The position numbers and the translations under genes are program-made. Below, in pieces: positions 36,856-46,946 of a stretch of DNA of 64,000 nt. This DNA comes from Phocaeicola faecalis (GTDB lineage Bacteria > Bacteroidota > Bacteroidia > Bacteroidales > Bacteroidaceae), in contig NZ_JADNRM010000007.1 in NCBI RefSeq assembly GCF_021730445.1, positions 110,089-174,088 on the forward strand, given 5' to 3'. The notes beneath the pieces were generated by a model. The model worked only from the letters and a program-made list of their open reading frames with translations. It was not told the DNA's origin and did not search any database. Numbering within the stretch: position 1 is the stretch's first letter; every line of letters starts with the position of its first letter.

Positions 36856-39384
36856 TTACTTTTCTACAGTCATATTGATAGCATCTTTTTCTTTATTGTA
36901 TGATACTTTAATAGTATCTCCGGACTGTAGTTCCGTACTAAGAATTATTTCTGACAATCCGTCTTCCAAATAGTTTTGAATGGCACGTTTCAACGGACGT
37001 GCACCAAATTGTATATCATAACCTTTCGATGCGATAAATCGCTTTGCATCATCGTCTATAACCATCTTATAACCAATATTTTCCATACGTTGGTAAAGTC
37101 CTTTTAGTTCAATATCGATAATCTTTACCAATGCTTCCATATTCAGTTGGTCAAAGTTAATTATTTCGTCTAGACGATTAATGAATTCGGGGGCAAAGGA
37201 TTTGTTTAAAGCCTTTGTAATGACCCCTTTAGCATATTCTTTATTATCCTCACGTACCTGTGCAGTGAAGCCTATTCCTTTGCCGAATTCCTTTAGTTGG
37301 CGGGTTCCCACATTGGAGGTCATGATAACCACCGTATTTTTGAAATCTACGGTTCTGCCATAACTGTCAGTCAGCCGGCCTTCGTCCATCACTTGCAACA
37401 AGATATTGAATACGTCAGGATGAGCCTTTTCTATCTCGTCCAATAAAACGATAGAATAAGGTCTACGTCTCACTTTTTCAGTCAGTTGACCACCTTCTTC
37501 GTAGCCTACGTATCCCGGAGGTGCTCCTACGAGGCGTGAAACAGTGAATTTCTCCATATATTCACTCATATCAATACGAATCAGAGCATCAGTGGAACCA
37601 AACATCAATCTTGACAATTCTTTGGCTAAATGAGTTTTACCGACTCCTGTAGGCCCTAAAAACATAAATGTACCAATAGGTTTATTGGGGTCTTTTAACC
37701 CTACACGACTGCGCTGGATAGCTTTTACCAATGTGGCAATTGCTTTATCCTGACCTATTACTTTAGTTAGTAATTCATCTTTCATGCCTAATAATTTCAT
37801 GCCTTCGGCCTGTGCCATTTTCTGTACGGGAACTCCCGAAATCATAGAAACTACATCAGCAATCTGTTCTTCGTCCACGGTTTCGCGGTTCTCCTTTAGG
37901 CTCTTTTCCCATTCTTCTTTCAGCGCATCCAACTGTGCAGTGTATTCTTTTTCCTTGTCGCGATAGCTGGCGGCAAGTTCGAAGTTCTGCAATCTGACAG
38001 CCTCGTTTTTAAGGGATTTCGTTTCATCAATCAATTTTTCCTGCTCTTCGATTTCCTTGGGAGCAGTTATATTTATAAGATGTACGCGCGAGCCGGCTTC
38101 ATCTAAAGCATCGATGGCCTTGTCTGGGAAATTTCGATCAGTGATATAACGCTCTGTCAATTTCACACAAGCTTCCAATGCGGCATCGGTATAGTTCACA
38201 TTGTGATGATCCTCATATTTCTCTTTGATGTTTTGCAAGATTTGGATTGTTTCTTCAGGTGTAGTAGGTTCTACTATAACCTTTTGGAAACGGCGTTCCA
38301 AAGCCCCGTCTTTTTCAATGTTTTGACGATATTCGTCGAGTGTAGTAGCACCAATACATTGAATTTCACCTCTGGCTAATGCCGGTTTCAGCATGTTGGC
38401 GGCATCCATAGAACCTGCAGCAGAACCAGCACCAACGATAGTATGTATTTCATCGATGAAAAGGATGATATTGGGGTTCTTCTTTAACTCGTTCAGAATA
38501 GAACGAATTCGTTCTTCAAATTGTCCTCGATATTTTGTACCCGCTACAACAGCCGTCATATCAAGTGCAATTACGCGTTTGTCAAACAGAATGCGTGAAA
38601 CTTTTTTCTCCACAATGCGAAGCGCAAGTCCTTCCACAATAGCAGATTTACCTACACCGGGCTCGCCGATGAGGATAGGATTGTTTTTCTTGCGCCGGCT
38701 TAGTATTTGCGCTAATCGTTCAATTTCCTTCATTCGACCCACTACAGGATCTAGTTTGCCTTCTTCGGCGGCACGTGTTATGTCAGTACCGAAATTATCG
38801 AGTACCGGCGTGTCATTAGTGGGCTTCTTTTGGGTAGAGCGTGTCTGTTGGGCAGCACCGGACTGATTGCTTCCCGCTGAAGGACGATTTTGAATTTCAT
38901 CCTCTTCTTCGTCTTCATCCTCGCTGAATCCAAGTCCTGCGTGAATATCTGGCTGAAGAGTAAGCTGCTCGATTATTTTATCGTATGTTACGTCACTGCT
39001 CTCCAACAAACGGAAAGCAGAGTTGTCCTTGACTCTCATAATTGCCAATAGAATATGTTCTGAATCTGCAAGTGAATTCTTAAGTAATTTTGCTTCTAAA
39101 ATACAAAGTTTCAACACCTTGGATGCAGATTCGTTAAAGTTGATATTAGCATCATAAATGGCATCGGTTTCTGAATCTCTTTTCAGGATATTTTCTAATT
39201 TATACTTTATATCTTGTAAATTAATATTCAAATTTAATAAAATCTCGATAGCCTTTCCTTCACCTTCACGTATCACTCCCAACAGCAAGTGTTCGGGACC
39301 GATATAGCTGTTTCGAAGTCTGTTTGCTTCTTCTTTGCTATACGTAATGATGTCGGACACTCTTTGTGTAAATTGATTGTTCAT
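36856..39384 (-). CDS. clpC: ATP-dependent Clp protease ATP-binding subunit, ClpC type
   Basis: 842 aa AAA+ unfoldase. A Clp-N repeat domain (1-145) is followed by an acidic linker ([11 protein letters not shown]), NBD1 with Walker A GEPGVGKS (240-247) and [15 protein letters not shown], a short middle domain of UVR type ([17 protein letters not shown]), and NBD2 with Walker A GPTGVGKT near 575. The short middle domain distinguishes ClpC from ClpB. The C-terminal half contains the loop for ClpP binding in this class. The gene has a strong Shine-Dalgarno (AAGGAGG, 14 bases before ATG), unusual in this genome. Confidence 0.95.
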   Translation of the reverse strand: MNNQFTQRVSDIITYSKEEANRLRNSYIGPEHLLLGVIREGEGKAIEILLNLNINLQDIKYKLENILKRDSETDAIYDANINFNESASKVLKLCILEAKLLKNSLADSEHILLAIMRVKDNSAFRLLESSDVTYDKIIEQLTLQPDIHAGLGFSEDEDEEEDEIQNRPSAGSNQSGAAQQTRSTQKKPTNDTPVLDNFGTDITRAAEEGKLDPVVGRMKEIERLAQILSRRKKNNPILIGEPGVGKSAIVEGLALRIVEKKVSRILFDKRVIALDMTAVVAGTKYRGQFEERIRSILNELKKNPNIILFIDEIHTIVGAGSAAGSMDAANMLKPALARGEIQCIGATTLDEYRQNIEKDGALERRFQKVIVEPTTPEETIQILQNIKEKYEDHHNVNYTDAALEACVKLTERYITDRNFPDKAIDALDEAGSRVHLINITAPKEIEEQEKLIDETKSLKNEAVRLQNFELAASYRDKEKEYTAQLDALKEEWEKSLKENRETVDEEQIADVVSMISGVPVQKMAQAEGMKLLGMKDELLTKVIGQDKAIATLVKAIQRSRVGLKDPNKPIGTFMFLGPTGVGKTHLAKELSRLMFGSTDALIRIDMSEYMEKFTVSRLVGAPPGYVGYEEGGQLTEKVRRRPYSIVLLDEIEKAHPDVFNILLQVMDEGRLTDSYGRTVDFKNTVVIMTSNVGTRQLKEFGKGIGFTAQVREDNKEYAKGVITKALNKSFAPEFINRLDEIINFDQLNMEALVKIIDIELKGLYQRMENIGYKMVIDDDAKRFIASKGYDIQFGARPLKRAIQNYLEDGLSEIILSTELQSGDTIKVSYNKEKDAINMTVEK

Positions 39385-39705
39385 AAAATTATTATCCTCC
39401 TTAAAAAAAAAGTATAGTGTTTATTCTTCATGCAAAGATACGCATAAAAATGATGCGCACCGTTATTTTTCTTTTTATTTAATATTACGCCTGCAAAATG
39501 TGTGCCACATTGTATCTTCATTCTTCGGTAGATGTGATATTACGTAATATGCTGTGTCTTTTTGTCTAAAGCCATGTAAGTACATGGCAAAATATGTCAT
39601 TTAGCCCAACTTTTTTGCGGGTTTGTTTTCGTATGTCGTATAAAAGCCGTACCTTAGCGTGGTTTTTGATAGACCCTGAAAATGTATAATTAATATTTGT
39701 TTTAA
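39385..39705. other. clpC-gyrA divergent intergenic region
   Basis: 321 bases without a gene. It contains the clpC -7 box, and two palindromes: ATATTACGTAATAT (39537-39550) and GCCATGTA-AG-TACATGGC (39571-39588). No exact TAnnTTTG is found before gyrA; TACCTTAG near 39650 is one mismatch away. Confidence 0.55.
39433..39440 (-). promoter_or_regulatory. Predicted -7 box of clpC
   Basis: TATCTTTG on the minus strand, about 48 bases before the start codon. No clear -33 element. Confidence 0.5.
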
Positions 39706-42273
39706 ATGCAAGAACAAGACAGAATTATAAAAATTAACATCGAAGAGGAAATGAAGTCGTCGTACATTGATTACTCTATGTCAGTAATCGTGGCACGCGC
39801 CCTCCCTGATGTACGAGATGGTTTGAAACCCGTTCACAGACGTATTCTTTACGGAATGATGGAACTGGGGAACACCTCGGATAAAGCTTATAAGAAATCA
39901 GCAAGAATTGTAGGTGAAGTTTTAGGAAAGTATCACCCTCACGGTGATTCATCCGTATATGGTGCCTTGGTTAGAATGGCTCAAGATTGGGCAATGAGGT
40001 ATCCGTTGGTTGATGGTCAGGGTAACTTTGGTTCGGTAGACGGTGATAGTGCAGCCGCTATGCGTTATACCGAGGCAAGATTGAAAAAAGTGGGTGAAGA
40101 AATGATGCAGGACTTGTATAAGGAAACCGTTGATTTTCAGAACAACTTTGATGACACATTGCAAGAGCCTACCGTTATGCCGACTCGAGTTCCGAATTTG
40201 TTGGTAAACGGAGCGTCAGGTATTGCAGTAGGTATGGCAACCAATATGCCAACTCACAACCTCTCGGAAGTGATAGACGCTTGTATCGCCTATATTGATA
40301 ATAATGATATTGATATCGAGGGCTTAATGCAATATGTAAAAGCTCCCGATTTCCCCACAGGAGGTTATATATATGGCATAAGCGGTGTGCGCGATGCTTA
40401 TGAAACAGGCCGTGGGCGAGTAGTAATGCGTGCAAAAGCCGAAATAGAGGCACATACTTCACACGATAAGATTATCGTCAACGAAATTCCTTATAACGTA
40501 AACAAAAAAGAGTTGATCGAAAACATTGCCTCGTTGGTCAATGAAAAGAAAATTGATGGTATTTCATATGTAAATGATGAGTCTGACCGTGAAGGTATGC
40601 GTATTGTTATTGATGTGAAACGTGATGCTAATGCCAGTGTGGTACTCAATAAGCTATTCAAAATGACGGCTTTGCAGACTTCTTTTGGCGTGAACAATAT
40701 TGCATTGGTACATGGACGTCCTAAAATGCTCAATCTGAAAGATTTGATTAAATATTTTGTAGAGCACCGTCACGACGTTGTAATTCGACGTACTCAATAC
40801 GATTTACGTAAAGCTCAGGAACGTGCCCATATTTTGGAAGGCTTGATTATCGCATCGGATAATATCGATGAAGTAATCCGTATTATTCGTGCTGCCAAAA
40901 CTCCAAATGATGCAATAGCTAATTTAATGGAACGTTTCAACTTAAGTGAAATTCAGTCACGTGCTATTGTTGAAATGCGCCTACGCCAGCTTACAGGTCT
41001 GATGCAAGACCAACTTCATGCTGAATATGAAGAAGTTATGAAGCAGATAGCCTATTATGAAGAAATACTTTCTAATGATGAGCTTTGTAAAAAAGTAATT
41101 AAGGACGAGTTGCTCGAGGTAAAAGCTAAATACGGTGATGCGCGTCGTTCGGAAATTGTTTATTCGTCAGAAGAGTTTAATCCTGAAGATTTCTACGCAG
41201 ATGACCAGATGGTTATTACTATTTCACATATGGGATACATTAAGCGTACACCGCTATCCGAATTCCGTGCTCAAAATAGGGGCGGAGTAGGATCTAAGGG
41301 AAGTGAAACGCGCGATGAAGACTTCGTAGAGCATATTTACCCAGCTACGATGCATAACACGATGATGTTCTTTACTCAGAAAGGCAAGTGTTATTGGCTG
41401 AAAGTATATGAAATTCCGGAAGGAACAAAGAATGCTAAAGGGCGTGCTATCCAGAATTTGCTGAATATTGATTCAGACGATGTGGTAACGGCATATCTCC
41501 GTGTGAAGAATTTAAGTGATACCGAATTTATTAATAGCCACTACGTTTTGTTCTGTACAAAGAATGGTGTTATTAAAAAAACATTGCTTGAACAATATTC
41601 ACGCCCTCGACAAAATGGTGTGAATGCAATTACCATTCGTGAAGATGATAAAGTGATTGAAGTGCGTATGACGAATGGTAATAATGAAATTATTATTGCT
41701 AATCGTAATGGTCGTGCCATCCGCTTCCATGAAAGTGCAGTCCGTGTAATGGGACGTACTGCAACCGGAGTTCGCGGTATGACTTTGGATGAAGACGGAA
41801 GTGATGAAGTAATCGGAATGATATGCATAAAAGACCCTGAAACAGAATCTATTATGGTTGTGTCGGAACAGGGATACGGCAAACGTTCAGATATTGAAGA
41901 TTATCGTAAGACTAATCGTGGTGGTAAGGGAGTTAAAACCTTGAATATAACTGATAAAACAGGCAAATTAGTAGCCATTAAGTCGGTGACGGATGAAAAC
42001 GATTTGATGATTATCAATAAATCCGGTATTACCATTCGTTTGAAGGTGGCTGATGTCCGTATTATGGGTCGTGCCACTCAGGGAGTCCGTCTAATAAATC
42101 TTGAAAAGCGCAATGATCAAATAGGCTCTGTATGTAAGGTAACCTCAGAATCAGAAGAAGAAATGGCTGGTGAGGATGAGAATCAGACAGATACAGAAAC
42201 GTTGATTAATGCTGATAAAGAAGGAGGGGATAGAGAAATTGAATCCTCTGCCGAAGAGAATACTGAAGAATAA
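39706..42273 (+). CDS. gyrA: DNA gyrase subunit A
   Basis: 855 aa. Breakage-reunion domain: [19 protein letters not shown], the quinolone region [13 protein letters not shown] with Ser82 (equal to E. coli Ser83) and Gly86 (at the E. coli Asp87 position), and the catalytic Tyr121 in MRYTEARL. The C-terminal beta-pinwheel has the GyrA box-like [10 protein letters not shown] (QRRGGKG in E. coli), which separates it from ParC, and ends in an acidic tail rich in Glu. The next gene starts about 40 bases later on the same strand. Confidence 0.95.
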   Translation: MQEQDRIIKINIEEEMKSSYIDYSMSVIVARALPDVRDGLKPVHRRILYGMMELGNTSDKAYKKSARIVGEVLGKYHPHGDSSVYGALVRMAQDWAMRYPLVDGQGNFGSVDGDSAAAMRYTEARLKKVGEEMMQDLYKETVDFQNNFDDTLQEPTVMPTRVPNLLVNGASGIAVGMATNMPTHNLSEVIDACIAYIDNNDIDIEGLMQYVKAPDFPTGGYIYGISGVRDAYETGRGRVVMRAKAEIEAHTSHDKIIVNEIPYNVNKKELIENIASLVNEKKIDGISYVNDESDREGMRIVIDVKRDANASVVLNKLFKMTALQTSFGVNNIALVHGRPKMLNLKDLIKYFVEHRHDVVIRRTQYDLRKAQERAHILEGLIIASDNIDEVIRIIRAAKTPNDAIANLMERFNLSEIQSRAIVEMRLRQLTGLMQDQLHAEYEEVMKQIAYYEEILSNDELCKKVIKDELLEVKAKYGDARRSEIVYSSEEFNPEDFYADDQMVITISHMGYIKRTPLSEFRAQNRGGVGSKGSETRDEDFVEHIYPATMHNTMMFFTQKGKCYWLKVYEIPEGTKNAKGRAIQNLLNIDSDDVVTAYLRVKNLSDTEFINSHYVLFCTKNGVIKKTLLEQYSRPRQNGVNAITIREDDKVIEVRMTNGNNEIIIANRNGRAIRFHESAVRVMGRTATGVRGMTLDEDGSDEVIGMICIKDPETESIMVVSEQGYGKRSDIEDYRKTNRGGKGVKTLNITDKTGKLVAIKSVTDENDLMIINKSGITIRLKVADVRIMGRATQGVRLINLEKRNDQIGSVCKVTSESEEEMAGEDENQTDTETLINADKEGGDREIESSAEENTEE

Positions 42274-42313
42274 AAGAGAATATAAAAGATTGTATTATTA
42301 AATCCACAAAATT

Positions 42314-43531
42314 ATGAAAAAAGTATTATTTACAGTGGCTTTATTATTGGGTGCATGTTTTGCATCTGCACAGGTTAGTGCTGTTAAAGAAGCTAAGTCT
42401 TTAAAAAGCAAACCTGAAGAAGCTGCAAAAGTTATTGAACCGGCTTTGACTAACCCTGAGACTGCAAATGATCCAGAAACTTGGAAATTAGCAGGTGACT
42501 TCCAGAAAGCTATGTATGATGACGAAAACATGAAACTTTATTTGCCGGGTGGTCAAGCTGATACAACCAGACTTTATAATAGTTTGGCAAAAATGTATGA
42601 GTATTATTTGAAATGCGATGAGATGGAGCAGGCTAAAGTAAAAAGTGGTGAGATGAAAAAGCCTAAATATAGAAAGAAGAATGCTGATGCTCTTAAAACA
42701 TTACGTTTGAATTTAATTAATGGTGGTGGAGATGCCTATAATAAAGGTGATTATGCTGATGCTCTGAAATATTTTGGCTTATTTGTAGATGTTGTAAATG
42801 AACCTATATTTGCCGATGACGAATCTCTCAAAGCAGATACATTAAATGCTTTATATGCTTGTTATGCTACTTTGGCTGCTAATATGCTAAAAGATAAAGA
42901 TGCGGTTATTAAATACGGTACAATAGGTAAAGAAGATAAGAGTGAAGGTCATAGAGCTTTAATGTGTTTGGCTGAGACTTATGGTGATAAAGAAACTGGC
43001 GACTCAATAAAATGGCTGGAAGTAATTAAAGAAGGAACAGAAAAATTCCCTCAGCAGGAGTATTTTGTTGGTAATATTATGGATTATTATATCCAAAAAG
43101 GAATGATTGATGAAGGTTTAGCTCAAATTAATAAGTTGCTTGCCACTAATGAAACTCCGTATTTCTTATATGTAAAAGGCATTTTGCAATTTGAAAAGAA
43201 ACAATATGACGATGCCATTGCTACTTTTAATAAAATCATTGCTAACGGTGGTGATTTAGTAGCTGAAGCTTATGCAAAGATTGGTGATTGTTATTTCTTC
43301 CCAGCACAAATCATTGTAGAAGAGAATTCAGAATTAGCTATTGATAATCCTAAATACAATGAAAATGAAAACCAAATTAAAGATTTGTATGAAAAGGCTA
43401 AACCTTTCTACGAAAAGGCTAAAGAATTGAAACCGGACAATAAAGCATTATGGGGAAATTATTTGCTGAATATCTACTGGAAATTAAATAGAGCAGAATA
43501 TGATTCTTTAGAAAAAGAATTAGGACTCTAA
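42314..43531 (+). CDS. Periplasmic TPR protein of unknown function
   Basis: 405 aa with a signal peptide (MKKVLFTVALLLGACFASAQ). Several tetratricopeptide-like units follow, for example NKGDYADALKYFGLFVDVV, QEYFVGNIMDYYIQKGMID and EKKQYDDAIATFNKIIANG; the last helices are KPFYEKAKELKPDNKALWG. It probably serves as a scaffold in the periplasm. It lies downstream of gyrA, 40 bases away, and may share its transcript, but the gap and codon composition (more A+T) leave this open. Confidence 0.88.
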   Translation: MKKVLFTVALLLGACFASAQVSAVKEAKSLKSKPEEAAKVIEPALTNPETANDPETWKLAGDFQKAMYDDENMKLYLPGGQADTTRLYNSLAKMYEYYLKCDEMEQAKVKSGEMKKPKYRKKNADALKTLRLNLINGGGDAYNKGDYADALKYFGLFVDVVNEPIFADDESLKADTLNALYACYATLAANMLKDKDAVIKYGTIGKEDKSEGHRALMCLAETYGDKETGDSIKWLEVIKEGTEKFPQQEYFVGNIMDYYIQKGMIDEGLAQINKLLATNETPYFLYVKGILQFEKKQYDDAIATFNKIIANGGDLVAEAYAKIGDCYFFPAQIIVEENSELAIDNPKYNENENQIKDLYEKAKPFYEKAKELKPDNKALWGNYLLNIYWKLNRAEYDSLEKELGL

Positions 43532-43557
43532 TTTTTAATTTGCATAAATAATAAATG

Positions 43558-43597
43558 AAGGCTGTCTCAAAAATAAAGTTGAGATAGCCTTTTTTAT
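43558..43597. terminator. Terminator between the TPR gene and the remnant gene
   Basis: AGGCTGTCTCAA pairs with TTGAGATAGCCT, one mismatch, followed by T6 on the plus strand. The minus side abuts the stop codon of the remnant at 43598, so it can act in both directions. Confidence 0.88.
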
Positions 43598-43791
43598 TTA
43601 TTGAGCTTTTACAATCCAAACACTCATAAGGTTGGCATTAGCTTCAATTACGAATATATTATAATCAGCATTATGTTTAATTGTGATTAGAAAAATCCAT
43701 TATTGCCTTCCTTATTTCCCACTCTATATGTTTCCCATTTAGGTGGACCGAATTTATTCACCCAAATGGAAAACAGCAATTCTTTGCTATC
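43598..43791 (-). pseudogene. Frameshifted small gene remnant after the Usp gene
   Basis: After the Usp stop codon, the minus strand reads DSKELLFSIWVNKFGPPKWE... and stops after GNNGFF. The neighbouring frame continues as FLITIKHNADYNIFVIEANA... to a stop at 43598, next to the terminator. Adding one T to the run of five at the junction joins the two into about 65 residues. No ATG is seen; a TTG at 43779 is the only start-like codon. I do not recognise the family. Either a broken gene or a sequencing error in a T run. Confidence 0.45.
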
Positions 43792-43792
43792 C

Positions 43793-44920
43793 TTATTTAA
43801 TTACCAATATAGGTGTATTAGCATGGAATATCATTTTCCGGGCAATACTTGGATTGAATAAACGGGCAAAGATATTTCTTTTGTAGTTTGTAATACAAAG
43901 GACATCTATATTTTCTTCTTTCACATATTTATCAAGATTACTCAATATATTATCTTCCTTGATTACATTATAATGCAATTCCAATTGAGGATATTGTTTT
44001 TGAAAATAATCTTTGATTCCTGCAAGTTTAATTTCGTCCCAAGCATCATTTTCTGTGCTTAAGTGAATAAATGAAATGGTAAAATGAAACGATTTAAAGG
44101 CAGTTATTAATGAGTCGAAAGCGATTAAGTCTCTTTGGTCGAAGTTGGTCACAAACGCCACCTTTTTGATATCGTTGAAGGTCTTTAGCGGAGTGTGCTC
44201 TGGTATTGCATATACAAAAGTTCTGCTTCTTTCAATAACTTCTGCCGTTACACTTCCTATCAGGTCGATGTCTTTTTGACTTCTACCTCGTGTACCCATA
44301 ATGATAATCTGTGGTTTATGCTCTTTGGCATAGCGTAAGATTTCTTCTTCTGGAATGCCGTCACGCAAAATACACGTGTATTTTACGGAGGGAAATTCAC
44401 CGCTTTCAACTTTCTTTTTGATCGTATCCGATAACTTATTCAGCTCTTTGTGAACTGTCTCTATCATACTCTTTATAGACTCCTCTCTTTCTATTTGAAA
44501 GTTGAAATTTTCTGTTCCGTAAGGGATTGTGGGAACATAGATAGGACTGAAATAGGCATGTAGTAAAATAACTTCTGCATTTATAGATTTGGCAAATGAG
44601 AAACCAAATTGGCAGGCCTTCAGTGAATAGTCTGAAAAATCGACAGGAATCAGTACTTTTCTTTGTTCTTTTTTCTCTTTACTACTCTCCTCTTGTTCCT
44701 TTACTACATCTTCGGCTAACCAAGTAGAACTTTCTATGATTTGTAAAGCATGAGGTAAATCACTTTCCTTAATTCTAACTCTCACACCAGAAGATATGAC
44801 AGGCTGAATTAAGTTCACGTTGTGAATATAAGCTTCAATGCCCTCTGTTTCAAGCACATTTTTAAGAATCTGTGCCTTAGCATAAGTGAGGATTGCTAGA
44901 GTTACCAATTTATCTTCCAT
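43793..44920 (-). CDS. Universal stress protein with two Usp domains and an N-terminal DUF2007 part
   Basis: 375 aa. I use the start at 44920 (MEDKLVTLAILTYAKAQILK); the frame remains open to 44965 but the added residues are unlike the family. Residues about 1-65 resemble DUF2007 (putative signal-transducing) sequences. Two Usp alpha/beta folds follow: the first with KVLIPVDFSDYSLKACQFG and the ATP-binding IMGTRGRSQKDIDLIGSVTAEV, the second with KVAFVTNFDQRDLIAF but with a weaker nucleotide motif. Cytoplasmic; role in stress tolerance is inferred from the family only. Confidence 0.88.
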   Translation of the reverse strand: MEDKLVTLAILTYAKAQILKNVLETEGIEAYIHNVNLIQPVISSGVRVRIKESDLPHALQIIESSTWLAEDVVKEQEESSKEKKEQRKVLIPVDFSDYSLKACQFGFSFAKSINAEVILLHAYFSPIYVPTIPYGTENFNFQIEREESIKSMIETVHKELNKLSDTIKKKVESGEFPSVKYTCILRDGIPEEEILRYAKEHKPQIIIMGTRGRSQKDIDLIGSVTAEVIERSRTFVYAIPEHTPLKTFNDIKKVAFVTNFDQRDLIAFDSLITAFKSFHFTISFIHLSTENDAWDEIKLAGIKDYFQKQYPQLELHYNVIKEDNILSNLDKYVKEENIDVLCITNYKRNIFARLFNPSIARKMIFHANTPILVIK

Positions 44921-44978
44921 AACTGTTGTTTTTAGAGTTTCCAATTTTGTGTAATTTATTTGCATACACCTTTAAAAC

Positions 44979-45020
44979 AAGAAAGCCCAATTGAATGTTG
45001 TCATTCAACTGGGCTTTCTT
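44979..45020 (-). terminator. Terminator of the 90-aa HTH gene
   Basis: AAGAAAGCCCA.TTGAATG pairs with CATTCAA.TGGGCTTTCTT over a four-base loop, one mismatch. On the minus strand the T run is modest. Confidence 0.8.
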
Positions 45021-45023
45021 ATC

Positions 45024-45296
45024 TTATGCTTCTTGTATTTCCTCCTTTTCTATTTCCTTTAAAATATCTATTGCTTTATCTAAGACTGTCGTATCGTCCA
45101 GCATTACCAAACCGCCATCCGGACCTGGCTCCAAGTGGATACCAACACTTTTCCCTGTTTTGAAATTATGGCCTCCAAAAAAGTTGCGCACAGTTTCTAC
45201 GCTCATATTAAGTTCATCAGCTATTCTATGCATACTTCCACTGGGTAATGAATCTTTGATTTTACGCAGTTCGTTGAATGTTATCGTTCTGTTCAT
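45024..45296 (-). CDS. Small helix-turn-helix DNA-binding protein
   Basis: 90 aa. Residues about 8-45 read KIKDSLPSGSMHRIADELN then MSVETVRNFFGG, a plausible winged or classic HTH. The C-terminal part is SVGIHLEPGPDGGLVMLDD and an acidic helix. I recognise it as a conserved Bacteroidetes hypothetical but know no function. It lies 376 bases upstream of the Usp start on the same strand, with its own terminator. Confidence 0.75.
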   Translation of the reverse strand: MNRTITFNELRKIKDSLPSGSMHRIADELNMSVETVRNFFGGHNFKTGKSVGIHLEPGPDGGLVMLDDTTVLDKAIDILKEIEKEEIQEA

Positions 45297-45427
45297 AGTG
45301 TATTAAATTTTAGTTTATACAAGTGATATTTAATTCACGCTATAAACTTAATCAAAAAATAATATAAAACAAAGTATTTCCTTCTTTTTTTGAACTGAAG
45401 AAAGTGGAATGATATAAAAATGCTATT

Positions 45428-46135
45428 TTATAAGTTTAGTGTGTGGATTGTAATGATTCCGAGAAGGATAATCATAAAATACGTCAATAACAGGACTGTA
45501 AATAATAAATTGATATCATTTATTAGATAGCCACTAGCAGTATATTGATTGGAAATACAACGAGGCTGATAGAAAATGCGTTTGTGAATGAATCTATATA
45601 ACCGATACATCAAATATCCTATCAAACATCCTTCGAGGATACCGAATAGAATATCTCCGGGATAATGCACACCTAAATATATGCGTGAATATGCGTTAAG
45701 AGAGGCCCAAAAGATGAGCATAAAAGTGAGTAACTTGTTTTTAAATAATAACGATAGGAATACAGTGAGGGCAAAAGTGTTGGCAGCGTGGCTCGAAATA
45801 AATCCAAAACGTCCTCCCCTATATCCATTTACTATGTCTACCATATACATGATGTCAGGGTCTTGCGTGGGGCGAAAACGATGAAAATAAGGTTTGCAAA
45901 TGCCTGAAGCAATCTGGTCGGCCAAAGTAATGACAAGGGCAATCATCACAATAGTCAATAAAGCTTCCTGTATCTTATTATTTTTAATAATGATATACAA
46001 CAGTATAATAGCAGTCGGAATCCATATATACGTACTTGTCGCTACCCACATGAAACCATCCCAAAAAAGGGAGTCACTTCCATTCAGGTTTAACAAAAGT
46101 TCCTTGTCAAAGGCTATATACTGCTGTATATCCAT
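45428..46135 (-). CDS. PAP2-family phosphatase
   Basis: 235-aa membrane protein with about five or six helices. The three phosphatase motifs are present: KPYFHRFRP (about 78-86), the SSHA central motif in GFISSHAANTF, and SRIYLGVHYPGD with the catalytic His and Asp. Relatives hydrolyse undecaprenyl or lipid A phosphates at the periplasmic face. It starts nine bases after the BatE stop, so it looks like the last gene of the bat operon. Confidence 0.9.
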   Translation of the reverse strand: MDIQQYIAFDKELLLNLNGSDSLFWDGFMWVATSTYIWIPTAIILLYIIIKNNKIQEALLTIVMIALVITLADQIASGICKPYFHRFRPTQDPDIMYMVDIVNGYRGGRFGFISSHAANTFALTVFLSLLFKNKLLTFMLIFWASLNAYSRIYLGVHYPGDILFGILEGCLIGYLMYRLYRFIHKRIFYQPRCISNQYTASGYLINDINLLFTVLLLTYFMIILLGIITIHTLNL

Positions 46136-46144
46136 TAGTCGTTT

Positions 46145-46927
46145 TTAGATTATTTCTATTACATTAGTCGGTACCCATCCTACATTACCGTCTTCCAGTC
46201 TGATTTCTTTCCACTCTTTCATTGTGTTGTCTTTAATCATCACTTTTCTTCCTTCGTGAAGGATGAAAAGATCTGTTCCACTTTGATTAGGAGTACTCTT
46301 TACCGTAACACTGGGAGCTATAATGATGGCACTATCATGGTTCAATAATTCTGTTTTTTGTTCAGAAGCAAAAATGTTAGAGCATATGCAGATGACAAAG
46401 AAACAAATGGCAGAAATGAAACCTATTTTCTTCCATACCACTCGCTTGCCAAAAATAAATAAGGCTAGCATAAGAATAGTCAGAATAAAGGTAACAATAC
46501 CTGTTTGAGCCCATCCTTTTTCACTCATTGAATTAATAAGTGATTGAGTCCACGTAACAAAGAACATCTCACTGGGTAGAGTTACCTTATCAACCGTTTT
46601 GCTACGTGCCAATTCAAGGTTAAAACGAATATCATTATTACCTGGATTCAGCAATAAAGCTCTTTCATAATTGAGTACAGCTTTGGCTATATTATTCATT
46701 TTATAGTAGCTGTTTCCCAAATTATAATAGATATCTGCCGATTCTCCTTTATTCTTTAAAATGCTTTCATATAAGTTCACTGCATTGGCAAAATCATTAT
46801 TGATATAGGCGCTATCGGCTTCTGCCTTTGAGATATGGGCAGAAACCGCGACTTGAGTACTGTCTGTCTGAGCATTCAGACTGAGAAAACCCATCAAAAA
46901 TATCAGGATGAAATATATTTTTCTCAT
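46145..46927 (-). CDS. batE: BatE: TPR and SH3-type membrane protein
   Basis: 260 aa with a signal peptide (MRKIYFILIFLMGFLSLNAQ), two to three TPR units (about 30-110, including ADIYYNLGNSYYKMNNIAKA), two membrane helices around 135-190 and a C-terminal bacterial SH3 domain (VTVKSTPNQSGTDLFILHEG). The layout equals BatE of the Bacteroides fragilis aerotolerance operon. It lies 19 bases after batD. Confidence 0.88.
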   Translation of the reverse strand: MRKIYFILIFLMGFLSLNAQTDSTQVAVSAHISKAEADSAYINNDFANAVNLYESILKNKGESADIYYNLGNSYYKMNNIAKAVLNYERALLLNPGNNDIRFNLELARSKTVDKVTLPSEMFFVTWTQSLINSMSEKGWAQTGIVTFILTILMLALFIFGKRVVWKKIGFISAICFFVICICSNIFASEQKTELLNHDSAIIIAPSVTVKSTPNQSGTDLFILHEGRKVMIKDNTMKEWKEIRLEDGNVGWVPTNVIEII

Positions 46928-46946
46928 TATTATGACCTCCTATTAA

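Noticed and set aside
39385..39705. oriC near gyrA
   Set aside because: gyrA here is not next to dnaA, dnaN, recF or gyrB, and no DnaA-box cluster was seen.
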